Shown here: positions 34,971-47,210 of the stretch, in pieces
How positions within the stretch are numbered: the stretch's first letter is position 1
Layout of the letters: every line of letters starts with the position of its first letter
Assembly (NCBI RefSeq): GCF_003576645.1
Contig: NC_044923.1
Span: forward strand, 1,537,523-1,601,522
Length of the DNA: 64,000 nt
Origin: Ipomoea triloba
Lineage: Eukaryota; Streptophyta; Magnoliopsida; Solanales; Convolvulaceae
Direction of reading: 5' to 3'
Program-made: the position numbers and the translations under genes
Notes under the pieces: model-generated
What the model was told of the DNA's origin: nothing
The model's input: the letters and a program-made list of their open reading frames with translations, nothing else
Databases searched by the model: none

Positions 34971-35235
34971 CATCTATCTTTTTTTTCGAAAAGGTTAAAT
35001 CTCTAACTACAAAGGCCCCTTTTGCCGGTCCGACAGAGCATCTAGAAAGATATAAATCAATGTAACTCAGTCGAACGCAGTTGCTAGCTATTAACTTACT
35101 GCGCACAAGGAGCCCCTCACTTTGAGAGGTTGCTCCCACATTGTGGCGGGTAAGATTTGATCACTGGTCTTTCTTCCTAAACTTCACCTTGTGACCAACT
35201 GAACTGCCCATGCGGGCTCCATGCCCATCTATCTT
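34971..35235 (-). mobile_element. SINE family A, best copy, with target duplication
   Basis: A direct repeat CATCTATCTT at 34971-34980 and 35226-35235 flanks the element. Read on the minus strand it has a tRNA-like head with GGGCAGTTCAGTTGGTCACA (A-box-like), a body of about 200 bp and an A-rich 3' end. Related copies lie at 7760, 28780, 55709 and 58795. Confidence 0.75.
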
Positions 35236-35332
35236 CTTTTTGTGGATTGGTTGTAATTGAAAGTAATAACAGTAATATTATGTGTGATTCATAGAAAAAA
35301 TATGAAATAAAATAATATTTTGTGAATAATAT

Positions 35333-35730
35333 GAGTTAATTCCATTTTTGGTACTAGATTTATAGGTGGCATTCCACTTTTAGTCCTTTTTTTTCAAAAC
35401 ATCCACTTTTGGTCCTAGTATTATTGTAGCATGACCATTTTTGGTCCTTCGTCAAGAAAACCATTGAAATGCCGTTAAATACAATGACATTTTGATATTT
35501 TTTATACAAGTAGGTTGACCCGCTATATTTTTTATGTTTATTTTTTGAAAAAAATCAAAATCGAAGACTGAAATGCTCTTGTATTTTGCGAAATTTAAAC
35601 TGTTTTGTTGATTGAGGACCAAAAATGGTCATGCCACAATAATACTAGGATCAAAAGTGGATGTTTTGAAAAAAAAGGACTAAAAGTGGAATGTCACCTA
35701 TAAATCTAGGACCAAAAATGGAATTAACTC
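35333..35730. mobile_element. Foldback MITE, 398 bp with long terminal inverted repeats
   Basis: It starts GAGTTAATTCCATTTTTGGT and ends with the complement ACCAAAAATGGAATTAACTC. Complementarity continues for over 100 bp on each side (for example CCACTTTTAGTCCTTTTTTT and AAAAAAAGGACTAAAAGTGG). No coding sequence is present. Confidence 0.88.
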
Positions 35731-37518
35731 ATTTATTATTCCATTATCTTTTATTTTTTTCGAATCATTCTATTATCTGTTAATACTTATTATTATTCTT
35801 AAGAATAATAGTCTCGGGAATAAGATATTTCCTTGCAATATAATGAGAGTAGCTATTCAGAAGGAGGTTTTGTATGTATTAATTAGCCTATTAATGAGTT
35901 TTTAGAAATCAATTTTTTTAGATAATAAATAGATGGTTTTCATTTAAATAAAACACAAATAAATAAGGCTTAATGATGAAAAAATTCCAAACATTTACAC
36001 TTTGTTTGATATTATATACACACGTTTAAAATTTGACAATTTAATACCAAATATTTACATTTTGTAATACTTTTAGCTAATTATACTATCCAATCCACCA
36101 TTATGATGATCCAACCCAAACTTACGAGTTGGACTATTATTTGACAACTAAGCATCCGCATTAATGTATAATTTTACATTATTATCATAATTTTTGTAAT
36201 TTATGAAAAATTGCAAAGTTTAAAGTGTTTTTTTTTTCTATTTTCTCACATAGATATGTTTTTCTTGCAATGTTTAATAATAGAATTCATTATTTTATTT
36301 GAGTAACAAATACTAATTTCTTTATTTGTTGATTCATAATCTTGAAACACTACTTTCCTTAGTATACCGATAATGCAATATCAAATATCAATGTACCAAA
36401 AAAAAAACAATTCCACAATTTCTTTTATAAATACACACCAATCTTATTAGTGAAAACAAATGTCATGATAAAATATTCAAATAAAATAATACTTTTTTTA
36501 AGAATTTCAAGAAAGCATCTCTTAGTGAGGAAATAAGCAAAAATAAAAAAAATTACATGCTAGCTTCCACTTCTACATAAATTAGAAAATTTATAATAAT
36601 AATAATAATGTCAAATCATATGATGATGTGGATGTTGAGTTGCCAAATAATCGTCCTACTTAACAAATTTAGATCAAGCATCCTAATGGTGACAAATTAT
36701 ATCATGGATTAGGGTCCACATTGCATTGTGTTTGCAGTTAATTTAAGACGTTATGTGTCTGTAGTTAAAAATTATGTGTCTTCAATTTATTTACAAATAT
36801 ATAATTTATTAACGGAAAAAACATAATATGTACAGATATCAATCTTAGTCCCAACATGATGAGTTGCCTTTATAAAATCAAAAAATTTTAGGGTTAGACT
36901 CAAATCAAAATATTTTAGCCCAATACAAAATCAGTATGATGAGGCCGATGGTCAAAACGGGCTAGCTTGATAGCCTGAGCCATTTAATAGAAGTTATTTG
37001 GAACTGATGGGGAATATACCTCACCCTCAATGCACGTAACTTGCACATGCTCGTTACTTGGGTAAACTGGTGAGAATTCTCCCCGAGCAAAAACCGACCT
37101 CAAGGCCATCAACCCGACCTGATAAAAAGGCCGATCAGGGTCTATTCTATAGCAAACTCACTCCACTTTTGGTTTGAACCGATCATCTCAGGTCGTGAAG
37201 GATTGACTGACCCCCCCCCCCCCCCTTCACTTGAGGCCTTTACTCCTTACTCCCTTAATCTTGTCCGATCCAAGCCAGGGTGAGGGTGTCAAGAACCTAG
37301 CCACACGTAGAGATATCCGTGAGGACCCCGACCTTCCCTTGTGCATGGACTCCACGTGTCGCGCATGCCAAGAGACCAAGTGGATGCTTTTCAAAATTTA
37401 TCTCATTCCACAAAATGTGGGTAACCACTCTCATTTTTCAATTTTAGTTTAGCGGTTTAGCTTGCTCAATAAGCCTGATAGCTCGAGGTTTAGAGTTAGA
37501 GCCAACCTGACCAAACAA
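35731..37518. other. Intergenic, no gene recognised
   Basis: Mostly AT-rich. 36694-36850 resembles the Mutator-like MITEs of this window (TTATATCATGGATTAGGGTCC). 37010-37440 is GC-richer, with a C16 run at 37211-37226, and may derive from an LTR element; no coding was recognised. Confidence 0.4.

Positions 37519-37586
<68 letters not shown>
37519..37586. repeat. (AAT)n microsatellite
   Basis: About 22 uninterrupted AAT/TAA units. Confidence 0.97.
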
Positions 37587-37587
<1 letters not shown>

Positions 37588-38032
37588 CAGGGTTCGATCA
37601 TATGACCACTCATTCAGAATGGTAACAAAAGTGTCATTATACTACCTAGTAATTGGTTGAGTTGGATATATATTATGATTGGTAAAATTGCTAGAAAATG
37701 AAAATATTTGGTATTAAATTGCTAAAATTTGAATAATTAGATATAATCACAATAAATTTTAAAGTTTTGGATTTTTTTCACCAATAAATAAATAAGGATG
37801 AATTTACTTCACTTTTCTAAAATAACAACTTCATTAGTTAAAACCTATTTTGAGTTTTATGTTAGGCCAAGTAGAATGTGCGGGGAGAGAAGGAAAAATA
37901 ATTGTCCGTATAGGTGACGTGTCTAGAGAATGCGTGAAAGACATGCCCTCAGTATGATCAAGTCAACGAGACATTACGAATTGAATGACGTTAATACCTA
38001 GAACCAATACCCTGATAATTAATCAATAACTG

Positions 38033-38690
38033 ACTGGAAGTAATAATTTAAAATTTTACGTTGTAAGTTATATAACCGTCGCCAACCCAACCATAAAAAA
38101 AAAACACGCCAACAATGACATGGTAAGTAGTAACGGCTCGGATAATTTAGTATATTAAGATGCATTGACTTAGTATACATCGGAACAATCAACTTCTAAC
38201 TATGTAATACAGATCACGCCAATTCTCAAGAATATCTATTCGAACACGTTAGAGGCCATATGATTAACGCAACCGCCTTTCCATAGTATGATATTATTCT
38301 CTCTCTTTTTTCTCACTCTCCAAAATGTTTATAACGCACTTATTAATTGACCAGAAGTAATAATTTAGAGTTTTACGTTGTAAGTTATATAACCATCACC
38401 GCCCCAACCATAAAAAAAACACGCCAATAATGACATGGTAAGTAGTAACGGCTCGACTAATTCAGTAGATTAAGACGCATTGACGTTATTAGTTAATATA
38501 CTCTGTAGTTTGTATACATCGGAACAATCAACCTCTAACTGTGTAATACAGATCACGCCAATTTTCAAGAATATTTATTCGAACACGTTAGAGGCCATAT
38601 AATTAACGCAACCGCCTTTTCATATTATGATATTATTCTTCTTTTTTTTTCTCACTCTCCAAAATGTTTATAACACATTTACTTATTAGA
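38033..38690. repeat. Tandem duplication of about 315 bp
   Basis: 38033-38349 and 38350-38690 align end to end. Shared landmarks include TTTTACGTTGTAAGTTATAT, GACATGGTAAGTAGTAACGG, TACATCGGAACAATCAAC and TCGAACACGTTAGAGGCCAT. The second unit carries an extra segment of about 25 bp near 38485. Identity looks close to 90%. Confidence 0.92.
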
Positions 38691-40118
38691 GAAATTCTAC
38701 ATTTTTTCAAACAAAATTTAAAAGCTTTGATTAACAAATTAAATCTTTTATTCACTTATAATATTATAAGGTAGAAAATTGGATGAATAGGTGGGCGCAA
38801 TGTGAAGAATGTGGATTGGCCTTTTGTTGCCGCAGATTTACTTGGAATATTTTGATTGTATCGCAATAGTATTATATATTTGGTTATTTTAAATAACCAT
38901 TAATCTTGTCATTATTCATCTAATCCAAACCAATCACTTAATGAAACGACATAGTACCCACTAATCTAATCAAATCAAATCAAAACCAAAAACCATATAT
39001 ATAAAAGTAATTGAGGTACATATATTCTTGTCACTCCGACTAATATTTATCTATATTTGGTGACATTACCAATAACAAAAGCCCTGAAATGGTGACTAAG
39101 TGAAAAATGATTCTTGTACTTAAAAGTTATAAATTTAATTATTACTTATATCATTTTAGTCGAACTCGTCGCACATGGCCTGTAAGTGGTTAGATTATAT
39201 TTATAATTTTTCATAAGTTTTGTGAGTGGCTAAACATGTACCACTTTTCTATTTTTAAAATATGACATTTCCACACATGACACTATAAATTTTTTTTTTC
39301 TTGAGATTCTCCCCTCAAATGTGAAGTATTAAATTATAATTAAATTTAAAATTTTATGATTATCAAGTCAATTATTCAATCAACTTGGGTAGGATTGTCC
39401 CACAGTTAATATTATCCTATGTATAATGTATGTGTCACGCCTAATGTCTAATACTTCCTAATCAAATTAGATTAATAAATTAGATGTACCTAAAATAAAG
39501 ATGACAAAAAAGTAAAAGGAATAAGCAATAATGTGCCAACTCATGATCATCACCACATACATAATATTCTCCATTAAATTAAAATGTATATTAAAAAAGA
39601 GTTAATAGCCATTATTATTATTATTCATTAAAATAAATGAAAAACTTAAAAGCAAATGAAAAATAATAACAAAAAATTTCAAGTAGCCCATTAATGTCAA
39701 TGCTAAGTGTATATGATATAATAATGTATTTGATTGTGTATATATTATTGAATATTATCAATAATTTTCAATAATACTCGATAAGAAAAATGAAATTTTT
39801 TGTTCTTAAATCTTAGTGTCACAACTTTTCAATCTTTAACTATCAGTGAATAATTTTTTGCCTCTCAATTGTTTGCAAAGTGAATTTTTAACCTAATTTT
39901 AAAAAAATTTAAGGACGAAAAAGATCACATCGCAGGCAATTGAGACACAAAAAATGGACAAGCATAACTATATAATGAAAAGTACTATTTCCTTATAATT
40001 TAGAGATGAAATGTGTAACTTCCTTACTCGATACAATTATATATGGCATAGATAATTTTATTGGAGATTATAAAAAACACTTCATATGATACATGATTGT
40101 ATAATACATTAGGCAAAA
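38691..40118. other. Intergenic, no gene recognised
   Basis: AT-rich DNA. 39790-39990 has MITE-like words shared with 26100-26290. Confidence 0.4.
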
Positions 40119-40560
40119 ACTTGTGTGAGACCGTCTCACCATGAGACGGGTCGGGTCGGATCGGGTCACGATGCACATGTAACACTTATATACACAAATG
40201 CCATACTTATATGCTCAAATGTAATACTAATCAGGAATAAAATTTTTGTTACTTATTAGGGTAAATGTAATACTTTTAAGGGAAAATATAATACTTTTAC
40301 ATTTCGATTTAAAAGTATTATATTTTTCCTCAAAAGTATTATATTTGCCCTTATAAGTGGGAGGCACTTGTTAACATTACTTATTATGAAAAATGTATTA
40401 CTTTTTCTCTTATAAGTAACAAAAATCGTATTTTTGATTAGTGTTATATTTGAGCATATAAGTGTGAGATTTGCACATATAAGTATGACATTTGCATGGT
40501 GTTTTGACCCGACCCGACCCGTCTCACGAATAAGGATCCGTGAGACGGTCTCACACAAGT
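40119..40560. mobile_element. MITE, 442 bp, 20-bp perfect terminal inverted repeats
   Basis: It starts ACTTGTGTGAGACCGTCTCA and ends with its exact reverse complement. Inside are complementary GGGTCGGGTCGGATCGGGTC and GACCCGACCCGACCCGTCTC. The inner part is AT-rich and has several AAGTATTATAT repeats. There are no clear target duplications, and Mutator affinity is a guess. Confidence 0.88.
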
Positions 40561-41138
40561 GTGACCCCATACATTATTATTTAAAAGTTAACTTTGGTAC
40601 CATTACAATACATGACTATATCGATAATTAATCAATTGTATCAATACAATATGAGTATATGACTGTATCAATAATTTATTGGTTAGTTACAATCCACATT
40701 ATAATAAGTTCAAAATAATAATAGTCCATAGTCCATATACTAAAAGATGGAAATACATTTTTCATACATATATATACATATGTATGTATGTATATATATT
40801 CTCAAAAAAAAAAATGTATGTATGTATATTATAATGGCAATGATAAGACCTAAGAAAGAATATGAACACATGAAAATGAAAGGGAAATAAAAAAGGAACG
40901 AAGGAGGTCGGTTCCTTGCACCCAACGTATCTAGAGGCTCTGCCTCGGAGCTAGGCTCGGAATTTTTTTTTGTATGACCGAAAGGATAAGAACGACCCAA
41001 TTTGCCTTCTTACACCACCCCCCTATGCAAACCACCCACCCCACTCTACCCCCTACCCCCACCCCCACCCACCCTACTCCATTTCTCAATACAAAAGTAG
41101 CTCCCCCACCTCTCACCGCCTCCAATTCCCAAACCCAT
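40561..41138. promoter_or_regulatory. Upstream region of the PLATZ gene
   Basis: It contains TATG microsatellite pieces at 40770-40830, a C-rich block at 41010-41080 (CCCCACCC words) and no gene. The C-rich and CT-rich sequence just upstream of the gene fits a core promoter and leader. Confidence 0.45.
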
Positions 41139-41176
41139 TTCTCTCTCTCTCTCTTATCTCTATATCTCTCTCTCTT
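41139..41176 (+). repeat. CT-rich microsatellite in the PLATZ leader
   Basis: (TC)n runs at 41139-41154 and 41165-41175. Pyrimidine repeats are common in plant 5' leaders. Confidence 0.8.
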
Positions 41177-41370
41177 TGTATCTATAGGCTCTTGCTGTTT
41201 TTTCAGTGTCTCAGAAGGCGTTACGTTACTACTGTTACTGATCCTAATCCTAGTATTCTACACCGTTCCTTGGCATTGAAGATTTGAAGAAGAAGAAGAA
41301 GCCGTTCAAGCTGGCGATCGACAATCACGAAACCACCGTCCGGGAATTCAAGCCCAAGAACCGGCGAATC

Positions 41371-42632
41371 ATGGTGAGTTTCCGGCACCCTTTTCTCCAT
41401 TTTGATTATGGAATTGAAGCATGTGTTCCATCTCAACTAAAAGCTTAATCTGATAGTTGGATTGCACATTTATGTTATATATTATATGTTCCGAGCGTTT
41501 TATTGACTCTGTTTTCTGGGTTTAGGGAGCTGGAGGGCCGGACGAGGACGATAACCGGTGGCCGCCATGGCTGAAGCCTCTGCTCCAAGAGCGATTCTTC
41601 GTTCAATGCAAACTCCACGCCGATTCCCACAAGAGCGAATGCAATATGTACTGCCTTGACTGCACCAATGGCGCTCTTTGTTCCCTCTGCTTGGCCAATC
41701 ACAAAGACCACCGCGCCATTCAGGTAAATTTTTTTTTGAAAAAATTCAGGTGCTTTTCATTTCTGGATTTCATCTTTTTTCCGGCAAAGATTCAGTCTTT
41801 TTGCTAAAATTTAACGGCGTTGACCTTTTGATTGGTTCAGATACGGAGGTCTTCGTACCATGATGTGATCAGAGTGAATGAGATTCAGAAGTATTTGGAC
41901 ATTTCTTCGGTTCAGACCTACATTATCAACAGCGCTAAAGTTGTGTTCTTGAATGAACGGCCACAGCCAAGGCCGGGAAAGGGCGTTACTAATACCTGTG
42001 AGGTCTGTGAGCGTAGTCTCCTTGATAGCTTCCGCTTCTGCTCTCTCGGTTGCAAGGTATTTACTGCATTTTTTCTAAATTTTTTCTTGTTTTTAATCCG
42101 GGTTTAATGTCATTTCTGTCTTTGATTGTTGAGCATATATAATATATAAACATAAATGTGCAATCCAACTATCAGCTTAAGCTTTTGATTGAGATGGAGC
42201 ACATGATTATCAGCTTTTACTGATTACTGATTACTGGATTGGTTGAGAGAAATCCAATCACATTAAGGAAAAGATTGGGAATTTGGGGGAAAGATTGATG
42301 ATTCTTGATTTTCCGGCGAGTTTGATTGTGAAATTTCTGAGAATTGGGTTTTTTTCTGGGCATTACAGATTGTTGGGACATCCAATAATTTCGTGAAGAA
42401 GCCGAAGCAATTCTCGGAGAAGAAGAGGGCCGCCGCCGCTGCCGCGGCGGCGTCGGATTCCGAGGACTCCTACAGCAGCATCAGCCACGGCCGGCACGGC
42501 GGCGCCGGGAAGATTCACAGCTTCAGCCCGTCAACGCCGCCGCCGACTTCTGGCAACTTCAGGGCGGCGAAGAGAAGAAAGGGAATTCCTCATAGGGCCC
42601 CAATGGGAGGACTGATCATAGAGTTCTACTAA
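41371..42632 (+). CDS. PLATZ zinc-binding transcription factor, four exons (226 residues)
   Basis: PLATZ proteins are plant-specific zinc-dependent DNA-binding proteins that bind A/T-rich DNA and often repress transcription. Exons are 41371-41373 (the ATG alone), 41526-41723, 41841-42056 and 42369-42632. All introns are in phase 0 with GT-AG ends. Residues 2-20 are the conserved start [21 protein letters not shown]-box-like Cys/His cluster ([24 protein letters not shown]) covers about 30-65, followed by [21 protein letters not shown] second zinc motif [20 protein letters not shown] lies at about 121-140. The last exon has an Ala run (8 residues) and ends with a basic [14 protein letters not shown] segment before GGLIIEFY. 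The length is normal for the family. Introns 1 and 3 carry a 70-bp inverted repeat. Confidence 0.95.
41420..42205. repeat. Inverted repeat in PLATZ introns 1 and 3
   Basis: Arm 41420-41488 (intron 1) is complementary to arm 42134-42205 (intron 3). There are about four mismatches and two small indels over about 70 bp. The core AGTTGGATTGCACATTTATG in intron 1 is exactly reversed in intron 3. The arms flank exon 2, intron 2 and exon 3. The sequence (CCATCTCAACTAAAAGCTTA) resembles a widely dispersed plant repeat, so two opposite insertions are likely. Confidence 0.9.
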
Positions 42633-44289
42633 AAGCAAATTTGCTAATCAGCCCCTCAATATTTCTCCTAATCATGAAAATCCCCCCAACACTTGCGCTT
42701 TTTACCTTAAAGGCCAGTGTGACAGTGTCTCCCCCCCCCCTCTAGCCCCACCCCACCCCCCATCATATATTGTACATAGTAGAAGACGCTAATACAAGAA
42801 TGCTGCTGGGAAAAAGAAGAAGAAAAAAAAATGCAGGAGCAGAAATGGGAATAAGGAAAAGTGGAAGGACTAAAGTCTAAATTTGTTAATGTAGAAGTTG
42901 GGCTTAGAAAATAAGCTATAATATATTATTATATATTATATAGTATGATGATGGTGAAATGTCAAATACTCCGTACTAGAGAGTGTTTATACATATAAGA
43001 AAGTTTTGTTTGTATAAAATGAAAAAAATGTATATACTTTGCCTCTTTGTGTTACAATATTTTAACAATGCCCTTATATAATGTTCTTAGTTTTTGTCCT
43101 TTTATTTATACACTTCTTTACTCGCTTTCTTGCGATTGTATTAATACTTATACAACGAATAGGGTATATGATACACATTGTCACAAAATGCTTGATTCTT
43201 TATACACATGTAGTTCGTTGTCATCTTGTATTTTTTGGTATATTTTTTTATCAGTAAATTAGATCGCTCATTAAAGTGTTTGGCTCTCATGGTCGTATGA
43301 GCTAGGATTAACCGCGTATGATATACCAAATTGTAATGAGTATTATTAGTATCAATGTTTATTATACGTTGTAAGACATACAATATACAATATGAATAGT
43401 ACAATATCAAGATTTTTATGATATAATCGGTATTAGTATTGATAATATTAGGTACTGATTATTAGTATCATAATATATAAAATTTCTGAAATAATAATTT
43501 GGTGGATGAGATACTACACTTCAGAATTTTCTTAATAGTAAGGTTAAGATATTTGAATCGTTCAAATAAAATAACATATAAAATTTATTGAACATTATTA
43601 GTACTATATCGATCGATATTATAAACCTGTTAAAAGTAGACTAAGTATGAGAGTATGGAGCACTTTGTTCTTTTTCTTTAAATTCTTAATTTTTTATGTA
43701 TTTATGTATTTATTTATTTATTTTTGAATGATGTTAGAATTGGGACTAAGATGTTATTCTAGGAAAATGTCGATTTGTAAAAGGTTACTTTCAAGTGGTG
43801 GGGCCGGGTGAAATGGTGTTGGGTATCAAGCTGGTGACGTGGCGAGACCGGATTGGTTGGAGGAAAGCTAGGTGTCCTTGTTCACTTGTTCTCCGATCGT
43901 CACGAATTTGATCAGCCGCCCACAATAGTAGAGTTCTCTCCTGGTTTGCGTGGGCGATGGGGGCTGCTTTCTGACCGTCCGATCTTCAATCTACGGTAGC
44001 GATGAATGTGAAACGTCTTCTTTGGTTTTGTTATTGTCAACTCTCGTTTAATTTTTTCGTTCCCAACAACAAACGATGTTGTAATTTATAACGTGTGAAA
44101 TGACATTTTTGACCCCTTAATTATATTTGTTGCGTAGTAATAGAATTTGTTCTTAATTAATCAAATGAGATAGCTAAAGTGACAAGTGAGCTCTTATTGT
44201 GAGGAAAAATTTCGTGAGAACCTGAGTTCGATTGTCTCCTGAAGACCTAACATAACATTAGGGCACCTGGTAAATGAGAGATTTTTTCA
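42633..44289. other. 3' flank of PLATZ and intergenic DNA, no gene seen
   Basis: It has the presumed 3' UTR with a C-rich stretch at 42731-42762, then AT-rich DNA. Nothing else was recognised. Confidence 0.4.
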
Positions 44290-44800
44290 GACTTTGTGGG
44301 ATCCACTGTCTGCCATTGCCTTTAAGGTTCACGCATTTTACTGTAGACTTTTTGGGATCCACTGTTTGCCATCTGCCATTGCCATCCTCGCTACTGCCTT
44401 TAAGGTTCACGCATTATTGCCATCCTCGCTACTGCCTTTAAGGTTCACGCATTTTACTGTCAGACTTTCTGGGATCCACTGTTTGCCATTGCCATCCGCG
44501 TTACTGCCTTTAAGGTTCACGCATTTTACTGTCAGACTTTTTGGGATCCAATGTTTGCCATTGCCATCCTCGCTACTGTCTTTAAGGTTCACGCATTTTA
44601 CTGTCAGACTTTGTGGGATCCACTGTCTGCCATTACCATCCTCGCTACTCCGTGTGGCTGTCACCAATGCTATTGCCTTTAAGGTTCACGCATTTTACTG
44701 TCAGACTTTGTGGGATCCACTGTCTGTCATTTTCATCCTCGCTACTGCATGTGGCTGTCACTAATGCTATTGCCTGGTTCACGCATTTTACAGTCAATTA
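44290..44800. repeat. 72-bp minisatellite
   Basis: Units of CAGACTTTNTGGGATCCACT ... AAGGTTCACGCATTTTACTG start at 44461, 44533, 44605 and 44702, with incomplete units before and after. The 44605 unit is 97 bp because of a 25-bp insert (CCGTGTGGCTGTCACCAATG region). Confidence 0.92.
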
Positions 44801-46360
44801 GTTAACAATTTTGGTCAAGTAGGGCTAAAATAGCTACTTGGGTAGAAATTAGAAGACTAATTTTACACCTTCGATAACTTTGAGAATTCCATACTAGCTG
44901 TATAATTCAGACATTAAAATTTATTTATCTTTATAGTTTTTTAATGATATTAATTAAGTGTTGATAATTTCGAATAATGCAACCATATGCATTATATCCA
45001 CTCGAATTTGATATTATTGATACCAATACTGATGATATCCGATAACATCGACGCTGATAGTACTCGATATATATGTGTAGTGTTTAATGGGGCGAGCTTC
45101 TAGTAGTTGATGTGCATATATGGGTTGATGAGTAAAGGACGCATGGCAGGGCAAGTGGGCATGAAGATTCTGACCAATTGCGTGTGATGAGATTAGATCG
45201 TGACTCTTGAAAACTGAAAAGTCGTTAGATGCTGTTATGTGTGAGTGTGTGCGTGTATATTGGCATGGCCATGGGGATGGGGGCATCCTCGCTCTCTAAC
45301 TTTCATACCTCTCCCTTATGCTTCTCATTTTCTGCAAAGACATGATGTGCTCCTTGGGTCCCACCAAAACAATTCCACATCAACCGTTTCATCGCGATTC
45401 GTCGAACTACATCATAGACCCCATGAACCTGGTTCCAAGTTCGTAAAGAGAAGCACATCCCAAACCTAAGCTCTGATTCCAATGTTTGGGATAGGGATCA
45501 AACTCATACCTTATTATCGAGAGTAAGTCTTAAGTGAAATTTTCCATTCACTGGGTCAATGTTATAGAGATTGAAACTTCAATTTTTGTGAAAAAACATA
45601 CATGTTGAAGATTTTCAAATAATCACATATAGTATATTTAGCTTTGGAAAGTCGCAACATAATTTATCTAGTTCATAAGTTTTGCTTTATTAGCAACCAC
45701 ATGGTACATGGTTCAAATCTTATCAATGAACTAAAAAGGAATGTATGAATTGACTAGTTAAACTATGTAAAAATAGGGTACTGTTATTATATTGCCCTCA
45801 ATCGGGAAGAATATGTCTCCTTACGAGTCTTTTTTTTTTTTGAGTACTTATACATTCCAAACTACTAATTAAGGACTAAAATTGAATATGAAAAGTAAAC
45901 TCCTTAAATAACAAGTATCAGTTACTAATTGATCTTCTAAGTCATAAGAAAAGCAATCTCCCAAAATTGGTTCAATATCTCTCAGTTATAAACTTATAAT
46001 TTCTTTAACTGAGATAACGTGTTACTCAAATTTTTTACTGCACTGAACTTGTACCAACAATATTAAACCAAATTCAACCATTCAAACTGAGTTAAAATAC
46101 TAAACTATATATACCCAACTTATCACTAATAATAATAATAATCAATGTAATACGTCCACATATGTAATATAGACATTAGACAGTGATTTTTTTTTTTTGT
46201 GATTGTCTACTTTTTTAACCAGTGTAAACCACTTAAATTACGGCTAGTGAAGGGAGAGTGTAGGGTACGTGTTGCGAGTGTGTGAAAGTAGCTTTTTTAG
46301 CAGCACGTGAAACACGCACACGTCGACCATTAGAAATGTTCACCAAACGGCGCCGTTCTA
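44801..46360. other. Intergenic, no gene recognised
   Basis: AT-rich DNA with a poly-T at about 45829-45841. No coding signal. Confidence 0.4.
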
Positions 46361-46870
46361 TCTCGCCCGAATTATTCCGCGCTAGTGGTTGGTCCAGCAA
46401 AAATTGACCGACGACCACGGCAAATTATATCGTGAACCGTGGTCCACAATGCATCGTGGATCACGCATCAAAATTACGTCGTTTTGATTAATGAAAACAG
46501 ACAGATGAATTCGCGTCACTCACTTTCAGTTCGTATATACTGCAGTTACATTTTAACACAACTGCAGTTATATTTCAACACAACTATAGTTACATTTTGA
46601 TATAACTACAGTTTCATTTGATAATATAAAAACACAAATGTGAAACTGTTATTCAGTATCAGTTCATATAAACTGCAGTTACATTTCAACACAACTACAG
46701 TTACATTTCGATATAACTACAGTTTCATTCGATAATATCAAAACAAATGTAAGACAATATCTTTTGAGATGAACTGTAGTGTCAATTACGGGCTCCGTCT
46801 CCCACTTACTGAAACGAGGTCGTTTTGGGACCACGGTCCACGATATAAGAACTGGACGACCACATCTATC
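46361..46870. mobile_element. Mutator-like MITE with internal tandem repeats
   Basis: Outer complementary words: ATATCGTGAACCGTGGTCCA at 46428 and GGACCACGGTCCACGATATA at 46828. Internal direct repeats of AACTGCAGTTACATTT/CACAACTACAGTTACATTT occur at 46540-46730. No coding sequence. Confidence 0.65.
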
Positions 46871-46924
46871 ACTCAAGACTTCGTTACCTATCATAATGTC
46901 GTGTATTTTATAAAGTCATATATA

Positions 46925-47210
46925 GAAAATATTTGATAAATAGCTATTAGCGGATTAGATTAATGACTTTGAGAAGTTGATAGTATTAGTTGATTATAGA
47001 AAAATATTTGGTAAATTAGCTGTTAGTTGATAGCTGATTACATGTATAATAATGACTTTCTTAATTTTTGAATTTTAGTGTTTTGGAGTAATAAGTTATT
47101 ACAAAAAGTTAATTAATCAAACGTTTATATTGACTATTTGACTATAGTGGTCAAATAAGTCAAAATTGATTGATAAGCTAACTATATTACCAAACATATG
47201 GCCTTTATGC
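46925..47210. mobile_element. MITE related to the Cys-rich gene intron
   Basis: It contains TTTGGTAAATTAGCTGTTAG at about 47008 and the complementary AGCTAACTATATTACCAAACA near 47180-47200. Ordered similarity to 20800-20975 is visible. Confidence 0.55.

Noticed and set aside
44294..44764. 156-codon frame in the 72-bp minisatellite
   Set aside because: 72 is a multiple of three, so one stop-free unit stays open. No domain or plausible start, and the 25-bp insert breaks the periodicity.
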